Positions 24,225 to 35,934 of a DNA stretch of 64,000 nt are shown piece by piece (positions within the stretch are counted from its first letter, which is position 1; every line of letters starts with the position of its first letter). Origin of the DNA: Thamnidium elegans (lineage: Eukaryota > Mucoromycota > Mucoromycetes > Mucorales > Mucoraceae); the NCBI GenBank assembly GCA_025201345.1, contig JAIXMG010000023.1:62001-126000 (forward strand). The letters run 5' to 3'. The notes beneath the pieces were generated by a model. It saw only the letters and a list, made by a program, of their open reading frames with translations. It was not told the origin of the DNA and searched no databases. Both the position numbers and the translations under genes were made by a program.

Positions 24225-25420
24225 AAAGCTTTAAGAGGAAAGGAATTTTTATTTTTTTAAATGTGAGGCATAAGATTATTATTAGTTTTTTTTTTTCCAC
24301 AGTCCCAAAGATAGGCTAGAGACAGAGGAGTATACCCTTCCCTTGAAAACCAAGCTAGTCGAGGACCAAGTACGCTTATAATCCAATATTTTTCTTTTTT
24401 TTTTAAAAAAAAAAGACTGGACCGGTGATGACCATCCTAGTCGCCAGAGTGCTTTCAGACATCATTCACCAAAACGGCAGAGCCAACATCTTTTACTTGA
24501 AAACACCATAGGTATAGAATAAGAGAGACCGTACGCCACAAGGTAACATTTTTTTTTACATTTAGTAACTAGGAAAGTATTAGAGAAAGGGGTTTTTTTT
24601 TAAAAAAAGAAAAAGAAAAGTAGCATACCTAAAAGTCCGTGTATTTCTCAAGAGAGGATATAAGCAGAGTTAACCAAGGCCTTATAGGAAAGAAGAGGAC
24701 CAACCATTTAGAGCAACCAGATTATTTTGAAGCAGTAGTAGGATTTTTTTTTGAGAATAAGGAACGAAAAAAGACTGAAAAAAAAACCTCTTTATATAGA
24801 AAAGTACGTGTTCCAGTACGTTCTTTTTCTCAATTTTTTTTTTCATGTGAACAATTAATTAGTTACTTCCATAAATGTTCATGTAAACAAAAGACTCTTT
24901 TTTTTTCATAAAATAAAAAGATATATCAGTTTATTGCTAGGGAAAATTCGCATGATTAAATCGGTATAGATACAGATTATATTTCTCGTATATTCTCCTT
25001 TATAAAAAAAAGCGAAAAGTATTACTTGGGATGTAGATAATACTTGTGTGAGAAAAAAAAAGTATCTAATAAAAAGCATGCTTATCCTCCAAGTCGTTTT
25101 TGTTTATACACAAATAATTGAGTAGATATGACGTATTATTTTTTATAAATTGCCAACACTTTCACTTGTTTCTTTTTATATATACTTACTCTAATAGTAT
25201 CACCACTTATTATATCCAAATATAAGTTGTATTGATGCTGCTGAAAGACATACCAAGAAATAGAAGTAGACGGATAAAGCTTTAGAGATAAAAAAAAGGG
25301 GGGGGGGAGGTGGAAAGTATGTCTAATTTGTACTACTTTCCCTTTTTTTTGCATGATTTGTTTACGTTGCGCAAGTTAAAAAGATAAAAAAAAATACAAT
25401 TCCCATGGAAACATATGAAG
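24225..25420 (+). repeat. Inverted repeat B, left arm (~1.2 kb)
   Basis: Matched in reverse complement by 31465-32674. The core, including a 90-codon frame at 24639-24911 that translates identically in both arms, is nearly identical. The flanks drift, and an insertion/deletion lies near 25120. The frame has no ATG start and homopolymeric content, so I do not call it a gene. Confidence 0.85.
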
Positions 25421-26210
25421 GTAATACTTTTTGACAATAAATAAAAGGACATAATTTATATACCAACTCTATTATAAAATACGTAAAACCCATTTACGGT
25501 GTGTGAGCACCAGGATATTAGGTTTCAACAGAATCAAGGCTTCAAGATGTAGAGGCTAGTGAAAAAGTAATATAAACGAATCTCTCATGGATACAGATGA
25601 AAAAAAAAAAGTTATTTTGTATTGGATAATGCTTAGAGAATGACGACAGAAGAAAACTTATCGAGTGGAATTGATTATGCCTGTATTCAAGTTCTTATTA
25701 GTGACCTTTATGGCCTTATCTAGCCATTATAAACTTCAAATAATTTTAACTGTTATAATAAAACGCCTATCGTAAACATGCTTTTTAAATCGTGTTATAA
25801 TCTTTTTAAAAACGTATTTTTTTAATGTTTCTTGTAAAGTTGCTCAAGATAATCAACGCATTTTTTTACCCTAAGAACAATACGAGTTTTATATCAACAA
25901 AATAAGATGGGAAAAATAGACGCACCAGGTTCTTGCATGCATCTCATTTGCGCACCTCTAAGACTAATTTTATTTATAGTCATTGCGTTGATTCATGAAT
26001 AATGGTGAGAGGCAAACAGAGTCCTCCCTCCCCCCTCTGAAAAATAACCCATATTTTAGCACAATACAACTTACTGGTTACGAACGTCATAGAAAGCCAT
26101 GATCGTAGTTAATGTACAAAAAAAAAAGTGACAGAGCTTCCCCCTTCTATTTAATAAATAATATTTTCACAACATTGTATATATAAAAAAAGACAGATAG
26201 ATACAGCGCA
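25421..26210. other. Spacer between arm B left and arm A right
   Basis: AT-rich, no gene seen. Several short C-runs resemble the CCCC-containing units at the inner end of arm A. Confidence 0.45.
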
Positions 26211-29200
26211 AACCAACCACCATTCATAAAATAAAATGGCAGAGGTTCCCCCTCTATTTTTTTAATATAAAAAAATAGCAGAGGATTTCCCCCCACTATT
26301 TTTATATATAAAAAAAAGAGCAGAGTTCCCTCCCCCCTTTTTTTATAAATAAAAAAAGGGGCTAGAGTTTCCCCACCCAAAAAAATATATATATATTATC
26401 ACACTAGAAATTACAACATTATATAAATTATTGGTTTAGAGTGTCATGGAAAGCCATGATCGCTGTCAGGTGCGAAAGAAAACAACACCAGCAGCCTTAG
26501 TAGTGCCGTTTTTACAGGCCCCCTTTTTTTTTCTTTTTCACTAAGAAAAAAAAAAGGAAAATATCGCAGCTCTTGATACTCCTTTTCTTTGTCTAATATT
26601 TGCAAATACTTCCATCCTAATAATAATTCAGCACCTAAACGATAAAATATATTGCATTTAGCTTTTTTTTTCTTTTCAAAACAAACCAATTAGCTTACCT
26701 TCTAGTATCAAAAGAAGAGACGAAAAACTACAAGTGTTTATCTCGTAATTACGATATGGATCTTTGCAAAATAGTACAACGAAAGGGATAACAAGCGTTA
26801 TCTCTAGCACGTTTAAGTAGATTTTGCTATGAGGATAATTGGAGGTAAAAATTCCGGCAGCAATGAAATTGTACTCACCCATAGGAAACCCAATTAATAC
26901 GTCTTCAGTCGTACTATTCAGAGGATAGAAGGAGGGGATCGCTTCAGCTTTCCTCCGTGGTCAGCATGCCACCATAAAGTAACCCACCCGATAAATCCAT
27001 TATAACAAACCTGTACTTTGAAGACACAAAGCGGAACCTTTTTTTTTTTCACGAACCAGAGTTAAGGATCACCGATAATCTTGCAAGCCATACAACGTAC
27101 GTTGTCTAAAATTATGTAACTACTAGTTATTATGATTATATTAGCTGTCTGTCATATTGTTAAAACAGTATACGAAATTTAATTTTTACCTTTCCCAAAA
27201 AAAAACAACACTCTGACTGGTTAACGAGATGAAGATGAACTCTGTCGTCAAAGGGAATAAAAAAAAAACTGTAATATCAACCTGTACTTTTTTTTAAAAA
27301 AAAATCACAAACCCATTACAAATATTCACCTTATGGTCACTATATTAACCCCTGAGAACCAGTTATGGTAGGAGGATAGAGGGAGGTATGATTTCCAGCC
27401 GTAAAGATCCTTTACAGTATCTCATAGTAGCTATACCAACATATCGAAGTACCATTAGAGGATAGAAGGAAGTATTATTTCCAGCCGCGACAGTATCCCT
27501 AGTTAAGAAGTCTTAGTAACATGGTAATCATTTGACAAATCATTATAACCAGTTTGTAGCTTTGAAAGACACCAAGTATAATGGAGTTTTTGTTTTTCGT
27601 GACCCAGAGAGTTAATAATTGGCAATATATCCTATACCTCGCATAAAAGACTTGCTTCGAAAGACCATCACCACCAGCATAAAAAGAAAGAGAGCACGGC
27701 AAGCTATATAAGTATAGAAATTAATGGGATCATCTCCTGGTATTCCCTTTTATCCTTTAATTCTTACTTACCTTCTAGTACCAAAAAAAATACATTCAAA
27801 AGAGTTACCCATCAGATATAATACTCATATACTGATCACTTCATGCTTTGGACAACTGTTTGTCAGTATACCACGCCCAAATATAACCACCAAGTATTCA
27901 TAAAATAATAATAATACCTCTTTGACAGATTAACCAGATGGAGTTGGACTATCATGTTGACAAAAGAGAGAGAAAAAAAAAAGCCAGATCAACCTGAGAT
28001 TTTTCAAATGACAAACCTATTATAATGTGGTTTACCGTGGTTAAGATGTGAAGCTGGACAATAAGTTAAGGTAAAAGGATCGTTTAAATTAGTGCCATTA
28101 TAGGTGTAATAGCTAGAAGTGTTAGTCCTAACAGAGGGTATTATAATCTACACAGATAGCGCACCAACTAATACGTCTTGAACCGTCCCTTTAATGCGGG
28201 ATTAGGAAGTAACAGTGCTACTTCCGGCGCCACGTTTCGCAATCACCGCCCTTGACACATCTTCATAAGTTAACCATTTGGTAAGCCATAATTACAACAA
28301 GTACATGTGCTTTTGAGAGGCATCAAGTGGAAGATGGGGGTATTTTTTCTGTACCTGGAGTTACCTTAAGTCTTGTACCATACGTCAGTCACTGTTGAAA
28401 AATAAATCGACATGATCAACTTGAGGTTTTTCAAAGACAAGCTTATTATAAAGTGGTTTACCATGGTTAAAGTGAAGCTGGACAATAAGGTAAGGTAAAA
28501 GGGTCGTTTAAATTAGTGCCATTATAGGTGTAATAGCTAGAAGTGAAAGTTCTAACAGTGAATAATAGGCTACACATATAGGCCACCAACTAATACGTCT
28601 TGAACCGTCCCTTTAAAGCGGGATTATGAAATAACTATGTTACTTCCGGCGCCACGTTTCACAATCGCCGCCCTTGACATATCTTCATAAGTTAACCATT
28701 TGGTAAGCCGTATTTACAACAAGTACATGTACTTTGAGAGACACCAAGTGGAAGATGGGGGTATTTTTTTCAGTATCCAGAGTTACCAGTATCCTTGACG
28801 AACAATCACCACCATGCAAATTATATAGTACTAGGAAGAAGCATCTAAAAAAGCTAATATAATTATTCGTTCAGGAAACTAAAGAGCTTTTTTTAGCTCA
28901 ATGTACTCATAATTTGGTTTTTTTTTTTTTTTTTTTCATTGCAGAAAAAAAAAACCTCCCATTCTTCAGGTGCTTAATCTTTCAAAATGATCAACATTAA
29001 AGTTAATCAAAGTGAGGAAACAAGAAGAAAAGAATCCCAAAACAGAGTTTGGTTGAGTGTTTTTATATAGTGTTTATGTATACTTACATTTGTACCTGAC
29101 AGCCTAAAGCTGCATATAAAAAGACGATCGTCGTTTGTGCCCAATAAGAAATAATAGTAACACAATAAACTATTTACAATACCCCGCCACCCAACTGAAT

Positions 29201-29782
29201 TTTTAGTTTCAAAATATCGTTTTGAACAATATTAGACAGTATTGACTAGTCGAGCTTAAGAGAAAACAGCAATGTATATTGTACATGTAGTAGAGATTAG
29301 AGGACATGAGGTTAAAATATTGTTAGTTTACACTATTTGAGAAAAAAAAAGAGTGACGTAGTCTTTTTTTTTTTGCGCGCACAAAAAAAATGTCCTGCCT
29401 AAATTTTAATTACTATAATATCGCAGCTTTTTATTCCAAAGTGAAGGAAGAAATAATACGACGATAGTTAATAAAAAGAGAGAAGTAATTTAAGGGCTAC
29501 AAGTTACTGCACTGACAATTCGGCACCATGACAACCAGTTTGGTCTGCGTCACCGCTATTATAACTCATATTATACTGTAGAGAGCAGATTGAAGGCCAA
29601 CTATCCTCACTAATGGCAATATATGTATATGTTATGCTATCAAACTGTTATGTTTTCACACCAGAGTTTTCGTTTCAATTGAAACCCCTATTGGTCATAT
29701 TTAAAGAAGAGAATAGCGTTTTATTTTGTTTTATAAGAAAAAAATAGCAGGTACTTTGTAACATACAGTTTAAATTTATTAA
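26211..29782 (-). repeat. Inverted repeat A, right arm (~3.6 kb)
   Basis: Reverse complement of 10764-14280. The inner boundary is at the string GGTTGGTTTG, after which the two arms diverge abruptly. The outer boundary is at TTAATAAATTTAAACTGTA, which also begins a third, short copy at 32672. One additional CCCC unit near 26280-26320 is missing from the left arm. Confidence 0.9.
26444..26882 (-). CDS. Mirror copy of the spliced 124-codon ORF
   Basis: Exons 26882-26699 and 26634-26444 reproduce the left-arm structure, with one amino-acid change (Ala to Thr in the first hydrophobic segment). See the left-arm copy for the description. Coding status is uncertain. Confidence 0.38.
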
Positions 29783-29800
29783 GATGAAAGATTATTATTG

Positions 29801-29846
29801 AGGTATCGCAGCTTAAAAATCGCTCACATAAGAAAACATTGCTAAT
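29801..29846. repeat. Short duplicated segment
   Basis: TATCGCAGCTTAAAAATCGC and the following bases at 29801-29846 are repeated with few changes at 33249-33294. The match stops abruptly on both sides, marking shared rearrangement breakpoints. Confidence 0.75.
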
Positions 29847-30399
29847 TTCAGCCCTCACAAGTCTTATTTGCTCCGAAAAAAAGCATATTGAAAATTACCT
29901 TTGTCCCAAAAAGACCAGTATCTTTAATTCATATTATATTGATGAAGATGGCACTGATAGTGATGAAGAAGAGATCTTGTCCACAGATACATGTATTGGT
30001 GAAGATGAATATTACTGTATTGATGAATATGATATGTATATTGATGAATTTAATATGAACATGGATGAATATGATATGGACGTCGATGAATATGATGTTG
30101 AAGATTATGATAAATATGACACTGATGTCTTATTCCCAGCTACGTGTATCGATGAAGACGATACCCAATATCCTCCCGCAAGAAATTTTGACAATTCTTG
30201 GGGTTTTATTGATCATGATGACTTATCAGTTGAGTTCAAGGATTCAACTCTTTCTCCAAAGCGTTCAAAAAAGGTCGACATATCGCTCCAAATTTTGTCT
30301 CAAGCAAAAAAGGACTATTTCAAAAGATTCTGTTCTAAGCCAAAGCAAAATCTTTCTCGCCAAAAGAAACCCCTCACTAGATTTGTTTCTTCAACATAA
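29839..30399 (+). CDS. Acidic repeat-containing orphan protein (start uncertain)
   Basis: The open frame is about 186 codons but lacks an ATG at its start. A TTTCAG acceptor-like site ends at 29850, so the visible frame may be a second exon, or translation may begin at a later Met. The central part is a degenerate tandem of IDEYDM-like pentamers to hexamers (ATGGATGAATATGATATGG-type DNA), giving a strongly acidic Asp/Glu/Tyr stretch. The C-terminus is basic (KRSKKVD, then KPKQNLSRQKK). No family recognised. It starts right at the duplication breakpoint next to arm A right. Confidence 0.4.
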   Translation: MLISALTSLICSEKKHIENYLCPKKTSIFNSYYIDEDGTDSDEEEILSTDTCIGEDEYYCIDEYDMYIDEFNMNMDEYDMDVDEYDVEDYDKYDTDVLFPATCIDEDDTQYPPARNFDNSWGFIDHDDLSVEFKDSTLSPKRSKKVDISLQILSQAKKDYFKRFCSKPKQNLSRQKKPLTRFVSST

Positions 30400-31464
30400 A
30401 AATATTTCACAGATTTGTTCTAAAAGTCCTTCGAAATTTGTTTAAAGAAATCTTCAAAATAATTCTCAAGAAATCCTTCCAGATTTGTTCCAAAAAAAAA
30501 AAAATCCTCCAAGATTTGTACAGCATATTCTACATTTCACACAACAAATTCATCCTCTTGTATATTTTTTCATCCCCCTATTATCATATTACCTAATGAA
30601 TAAAAAGCCCTTTTATTCTTAACTCTTCTCAAACTTGAGTCCAAATAGTTTTTTAAAATTGCCAGTAACGTTACTTTGACGAAAAATATAATGTTCTAAC
30701 AGATATCACACAGTACGAGTCTTTAATGTCACCATAAGTTATAGTATAGAAAGCATGTAGAGTAAGTGGCGTAAGATAATTGCTGCGGAACCTCTCGTTT
30801 TTAATATACTTGTCCTAGAGGCCATCTCTAATTTTTATTGTACGATTAAATTATACTTTTTGAGGTAAAGTGATTCAAGGGTAATAATTGGCTCTATGAC
30901 AACCCTTTACCGCTTTAAAGGCTTATAGTGTGTAATAAGCTATAGTTTTTTTTTCCAAAAAAAATTCAAAAAAGGGACTCTAATAAAAAACTTTTTTTTT
31001 AAAAAAAAATAATTATAATAATAAACTCTTAATAATATATGATGTATTGGCAGTATGAACAATTTTTGAACTAAGTTGTAGATATTTAGATTACACGAGC
31101 AGATGGTATGCTAGTGTTTTTTTTTCAGATGCAAGAATAAGTTTACTAATGAATCATGTGTTTTGATTTTTTTGGTTATTTAAACCTTTTTTTTTTTTTT
31201 TTACTTTTCTCTTTCGTAGCTATTATATTATATTTTATTTCTCTTTACCAAGGATCTTATATTATTATATTTTATTTCAAAATAGCAACTGTTAATAAAA
31301 TAGTTTTGTGAATTTTATACAGCTTTAAACAAGTTGCCCTAAATGGAGATGGAATTAACTAGTCATAAAAGGTAATAATCAACAACAACTAACCCTTATT
31401 TCATTTCAGCCGACTCAGTCATATAAACAACGGAGATAGTTTCCGCATAGTAGTGGTAGATAAT
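30400..31464. other. AT-rich spacer, no gene
   Basis: Contains a short degenerate repeat of the AAATTTGTTC kind (30420-30520) and poly-A/T runs. From about 31341 (GATGGAATTAACTAG and AAAAGGTAATAATCA) it resembles the sequence just inside arm A left near 14310-14350. Confidence 0.45.
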
Positions 31465-32674
31465 CATATGTTTCCGTGAAATTGTATTTAAGAAACTTGA
31501 TTATCTTTTTAACTTGCGCAAAGTAAACAAATCATGCATACTTTTCCTTTTTTTTTTTTTTGCTCTCTTCAGCTTTATCCACCTACTTCTATTTCTTGGT
31601 ACATCTTTCAATAGCAATAATAAATTTTATATTTGGATACAAGAAGAGGTGATACTACTAGGGTAAGTATATATAAAAAGAAACAAATGAAAGTGTTGAC
31701 AGTTAATTAAAAAATAAAAAAAATTATGCAGATTTGTTTACTACAAATCTACACTTCTGGCTACCGATTTCCCATCATTTGTGTATAAACAAAAACGACT
31801 TGGAGGATAAGCATGCTTTTTATTAGATACTTTTTTTTTCTCACACAAGTATTATCTACATCCCAAGTAATACTTTTCGCTTTTTTTTATAAAGGAGAAT
31901 ATACGAGAAATATAATCTGTATCTATACCGATTTAATCATGCGAATTTTCCCTAGCAATAAACTGATATATCTTTTTATTTTATGAAAAAAAAAGAGTCT
32001 TTTGTTTACATGAACATTTATGGAAGTAACTAATTAATTGTTCACATGAAAAAAAAAATTGAGAAAAAGAACGTACTGGAACACGTACTTTTCTATATAA
32101 AGAGGTTTTTTTTTCAGTCTTTTTTCGTTCCTTATTCTCAAAAAAAAATCCTACTACTGCTTCAAAATAATCTGGTTGCTCTAAATGGTTGGTCCTCTTC
32201 TTTCCTATAAGGCCTTGGTTAACTCTGCTTATATCCTCTCTTGAGAAATACACGGACTTTTAGGTATGCTACTTTTCTTTTTCTTTTTTTAAAAAAAAAA
32301 CCCCTTTCTCTAATACTTTCCTAGTTACTAAATGTAAAAAAAAATGTTACCTTGTGGCGTACGGTCTCTCTTATTCTATACCTATGGTGTTTTCAAGTAA
32401 AAGATGTTGGCTCTGCCGTTTTGGTGAATGATGTCTGAAAGCACTCTGGCGACTAGGATGGTCATCACCGGTCCAGTCTTTTTTTTTTAAAAAAAAAAGA
32501 AAAATATTGGATTATAAGCGTACTTGGTCCTCGACTAGCTTGGTTTTCAAGGGAAGGGTATTCTCCTCTGTCTCTAGCCTATCTTTGAGACTGTCTGAAA
32601 AAAAATCTCAAGCACCTTCAATAATAATCTTATGCTTCACACTTGACACAAAAAAAAAATTCTTTCCTCTTTTA
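31465..32674 (-). repeat. Inverted repeat B, right arm
   Basis: Reverse complement of 24225-25420. At its right end it abuts a truncated ~120 bp copy of the outer end of repeat A (32672-32790), in the same orientation as arm A left. Confidence 0.85.
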
Positions 32675-32790
32675 ATAAATTTAAACTGTACAATACAAAG
32701 TGCATACTATTTTTTTCTTATAAAACAAAATAAAACGCTATTCTCTTCTGTAAATATGACCAATAGGGTTCACAATTGAAAAAAAAAATT
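32672..32790 (+). repeat. Truncated third copy of the outer end of repeat A
   Basis: TTAATAAATTTAAACTGTA, then TAAAACAAAATAAAACGCTA and the ATATGACCAATAGGG string follow the first ~120 bp of arm A. The match then ends abruptly. Confidence 0.8.
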
Positions 32791-32868
32791 GACTATTCCT
32801 AACTCACTCTGCGATTATCTTCAACGCCATGGCGCTGTCACAATTGACACCAGGTTATACATTTTCTT

Positions 32869-32989
32869 GAAGCGATAAACTTCTTTTCAGGCACTTGTTA
32901 TAAAATATTTGTTAGATGTATCATTTTTATTGAACCCTTTTATATATTAGATTTGATTTATTGAAAAAAAAAAGTTATAGCTATCAAAG
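32869..32989. mobile_element. Second copy of the GAAGCGATAAAC MITE-like element
   Basis: The left end is intact (GAAGCGATAAACTTC, then CAGGCACTT). The right end is degraded (AAAAGTTATAGCTATC). Compare 10003-10133. Confidence 0.5.
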
Positions 32990-33422
32990 TTAACGTGTAT
33001 TTTAATTTTTGTAACGCATTTCATACTTAAAAATAAAAGTTTGTCTTGTAATATATATATATATATATATACTCTATTTCTCATAAATTATTCATAAGTT
33101 CACATTACAGTTAAGAACAGCCATCACTCTTACGACCATGTCTAATGTACATCCTGAAAGATCCTTTTTTATACAAAATTAAGGTTTGAAAGGTTTAAGC
33201 CTGGTCTTTTTACAAGTAGCACCAGGAAATCACTGCTAAGAAAAGCTCACCGAGATATCGCAGCTTAAAAATCGCTCACATAAGAAAACACTGCAGTTAT
33301 AATAAATAGTGGTCTTTAATTTATTAAAAAACAGAAAACGCGTTTCGGACCCAAGTTGCATAATACAAAATAGTTGTTTCAAATATATCTTTGACAACAA
33401 AAAATAAAAACGTACTTTTTTG

Positions 33423-34070
33423 TTTTTTTTTCGATTTTCATTTTTGGGGGTCAACCCCTTTTGTTTTTTGTCCAAAAACCACGGAGTTTTTGCGATTACT
33501 CCCTATCCATTTTGCTTTTCTTTGTGGAAAAAACCAGGATAGTGAAGTACTCGTTTAGGCGCATCTAATCCATTTTAAATAAAAATTCTACTTCAAAAAT
33601 TGAAAGAGTAATCACTGTTTAAAAATAACTTTTTTTTTTTGGAAAAAATGACACGCGTTTTTTGTGTAACTATTTTTCTCGATTTTTCATTTACGTGAGT
33701 ACGTGAAATGTATTTTTCTGTTACTATTTTTGGATATAACAATGATTAAAGAGCTTTAAAATCCCTTCATTGTTTGTTTATGAATGAAAGTTCTACAACC
33801 AAAAATAAGCGAGAAAACGCGCTTTAAGAAAAGGCTATTTTAAGTTCCGCTTAACTCGAATTTTTGTAAAAAAAAAACATCTTTAAACGTTGATTACTCG
33901 TTCAGCGCTTTTTATAAAAATATGATTTTAGATGGATTAGGTGAGCCAAAAAAAATAGTTCATTATTATTGTTTTTTCACAAAGAGAGGCAAAGTAGATC
34001 CAGAGTAATTGCAAAAATACCATGAAAAAAAATCGAAAAACAAAAGGGGTTGACCCCCTAAAATGATCGA
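33423..34070. mobile_element. Foldback (MITE-like) element with ~230 bp imperfect inverted arms
   Basis: The left tip GGGGGTCAACCCCTTTTG at about 33446 is mirrored by CAAAAGGGGTTGACCCCC at about 34040. Pairing continues inward (TTTTTGCGATTACTC with the reverse complement TTTTTGCAATTACTC, TCTTTGTGGAAAAAAC with TCTTTGTGAAAAAAC, CTAATCCAT with CTAATCCAT), leaving a centre of about 170 bp. The motif GATTACTC or its complement recurs four times. There is no coding potential, so this is a non-autonomous foldback or transcribed hairpin. Confidence 0.75.
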
Positions 34071-34577
34071 AAATGGCCAAAAATGACCGATCACAAAAAA
34101 AGTAGAAAAAGTTGAGAAAAATATATAACAACAAGAGGTTTTCAATAATTGGTATTAAAGACATCATCCAAAAGATCAAATTTTACCAAGCAACTTGAGA
34201 AAAATAATCATTTTCCAACTTTTAATGATACAAAGAAAACACCTTATTTCAATCACTGTAAAAATCACCTTTTTTAAAAGTGACGTCTGGAAGCTCATAT
34301 AAAAACAAGAGTTTTAAAATAGATAATGGATGAACAATAGTGGATTATAAAACTTGAAGTAACTCTTTAACTTTTACAAGTTACCGTAAAGAAAGATATG
34401 TTGTGTATCTTTTTCAAACATTAGAACCATTTTAAATTATATTAAAATTTTATTGTTGCCGATTAAGAATACTAAGTCTGCTACTAATTTCTAGAAGATA
34501 TTTCCGAAATTGTATAATTATATTAATTAGATACATGAGTAGCAAACTTCTGGTAGCTCAAAGAGTTTGTATCACGT

Positions 34578-34592
34578 CGGAATCCGAAGCGG
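34578..34592. promoter_or_regulatory. CGG-N3-CCG palindrome plus extra CGG upstream of the carrier gene
   Basis: CGGAATCCGAAGCGG lies about 120 bp before the carrier ATG in otherwise AT-rich DNA. Zn2Cys6 factors bind such CGG/CCG arrangements. A role here is only suggested by position. Confidence 0.3.
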
Positions 34593-34713
34593 AGGTAACA
34601 AAAATTGTGCTAGACATATAATTTTATTTGTCTACTTTTTTGTATTCTTTCTTTTTATACACCTTACCAACTTTTTTTTTTGTATATACTATTACATAAA
34701 AAAAAAGAAAAAA

Positions 34714-35934
34714 ATGTCAAAAGGTAATATTTTCATAATTATATTTACTATATATTAAACTATATATCCTGTAGAACAAGCTGCTAATCCTCAATTAACC
34801 GACCAGTCACTTCAAAACAGATTTCGAGGTTTTGCTGCTGGTATTGCTTCCGGTATAACTAAACTTGCCGTAGGTCATCCATTTGGTAAAGCAGTTCATA
34901 CAACTTTTTTTTTTATACCATTTGACTTTTTTTTTAATTTTTATGAAATCTATAGACACTGTCAAGATTCGTATGCAAACTACATCCAAAGCAGATGGTA
35001 GGTTTAAAGGGCCTTTGGATTGTTTCCTTAAAACAGTTCGAAATGAGGGCCCAAGGGCATTGTATAAAGGAGCTACACCACCATTAGTGGGTTGGATGTT
35101 TATGGATAGTATCATGTAAGTTATTAAGAGAGAGAGATAGTAGATCTATTTACTAAGATTGTGCAGGTTAGGAACATTACATAATACGCGTATGATCCAA
35201 CAATCCTGGAATGGCGATAAACCACTTAGTGTGTTTCAACATGGTCTAGCTGGTTTAGCTGGTGGTTTAACCGTATCATTTGTTGCTACACCAGTGGAGC
35301 AGATTAAAGCAAGACTTCAGGTGCAATACGACGGAGTAAAAGTTTATAAGGGACCTATTGATTGCATAAAAAAAGTGGTAAATAAACCGAGAAATTACGA
35401 GAGTGTGGGTCATTTAGAGTTAATTAATAAGTATGTAGGTTCATAATAACGGTATTTTTGGTCTGTGGCAAGGTTTAGCGCCTACCATGTTATTTAGAAG
35501 TTGGTTCTTTTTATTTTGGAGTTCTTACGAAGTATTTTCCAGAGAATTAAAAAAGACGAGATTATCTGATGGTAGTGTAACCTTTATTGCTGGTGGCCTA
35601 AGTGCGACGGCTTTTTGGATAGGCGCGTTTCCTGCAGGTAAGCTTAAATTATTGGCCCAATGTACTAAATGAGTCACGATTAATATATATATATATTTTT
35701 TTTTTTCAAGATACTGTGAAAAACAGGTACATGACGCAACCTGACGTCTCTCCCAAGAAATACCCCACACCTACTTCAGTTGCCCGTTATATTTACAGAA
35801 CAGAGGGTCTTCGAGGATTTTATAGAGGATTCTTGCCTTCCTTTTTACGCGCATTTCCTACAAACGCTTCAGCTGTTTTTATGTTTGAACTCGTGATGAA
35901 GACACTTAGCCCCGAGCATTTGGATCCCCTATAA
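34714..35934 (+). CDS. Mitochondrial carrier (SLC25 family)
   Basis: Six exons (34714-34723, 34775-34885, 34956-35115, 35167-35377, 35439-35637, 35711-35934) give 304 residues, the standard carrier length. Three repeats each start with the signature: HPFDTVKIRMQ, TPVEQIKARLQ and FPADTVKNRYM. The middle one has Glu in place of Asp, as in some acylcarnitine/amino-acid-type carriers. Other landmarks are GATPPLVGWM and LFRSWFFLFW. The protein would sit in the inner mitochondrial membrane and exchange small metabolites. The pattern favours the carnitine/ornithine-like branch, but the substrate cannot be assigned. The first exon is only 10 nt (MSK plus one base). Confidence 0.92.

Noticed and set aside
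24639..24911. 90-codon frame identical in both B arms
   Set aside because: Starts from a non-ATG codon, is homopolymer-rich and conserved only because the arms are nearly identical.
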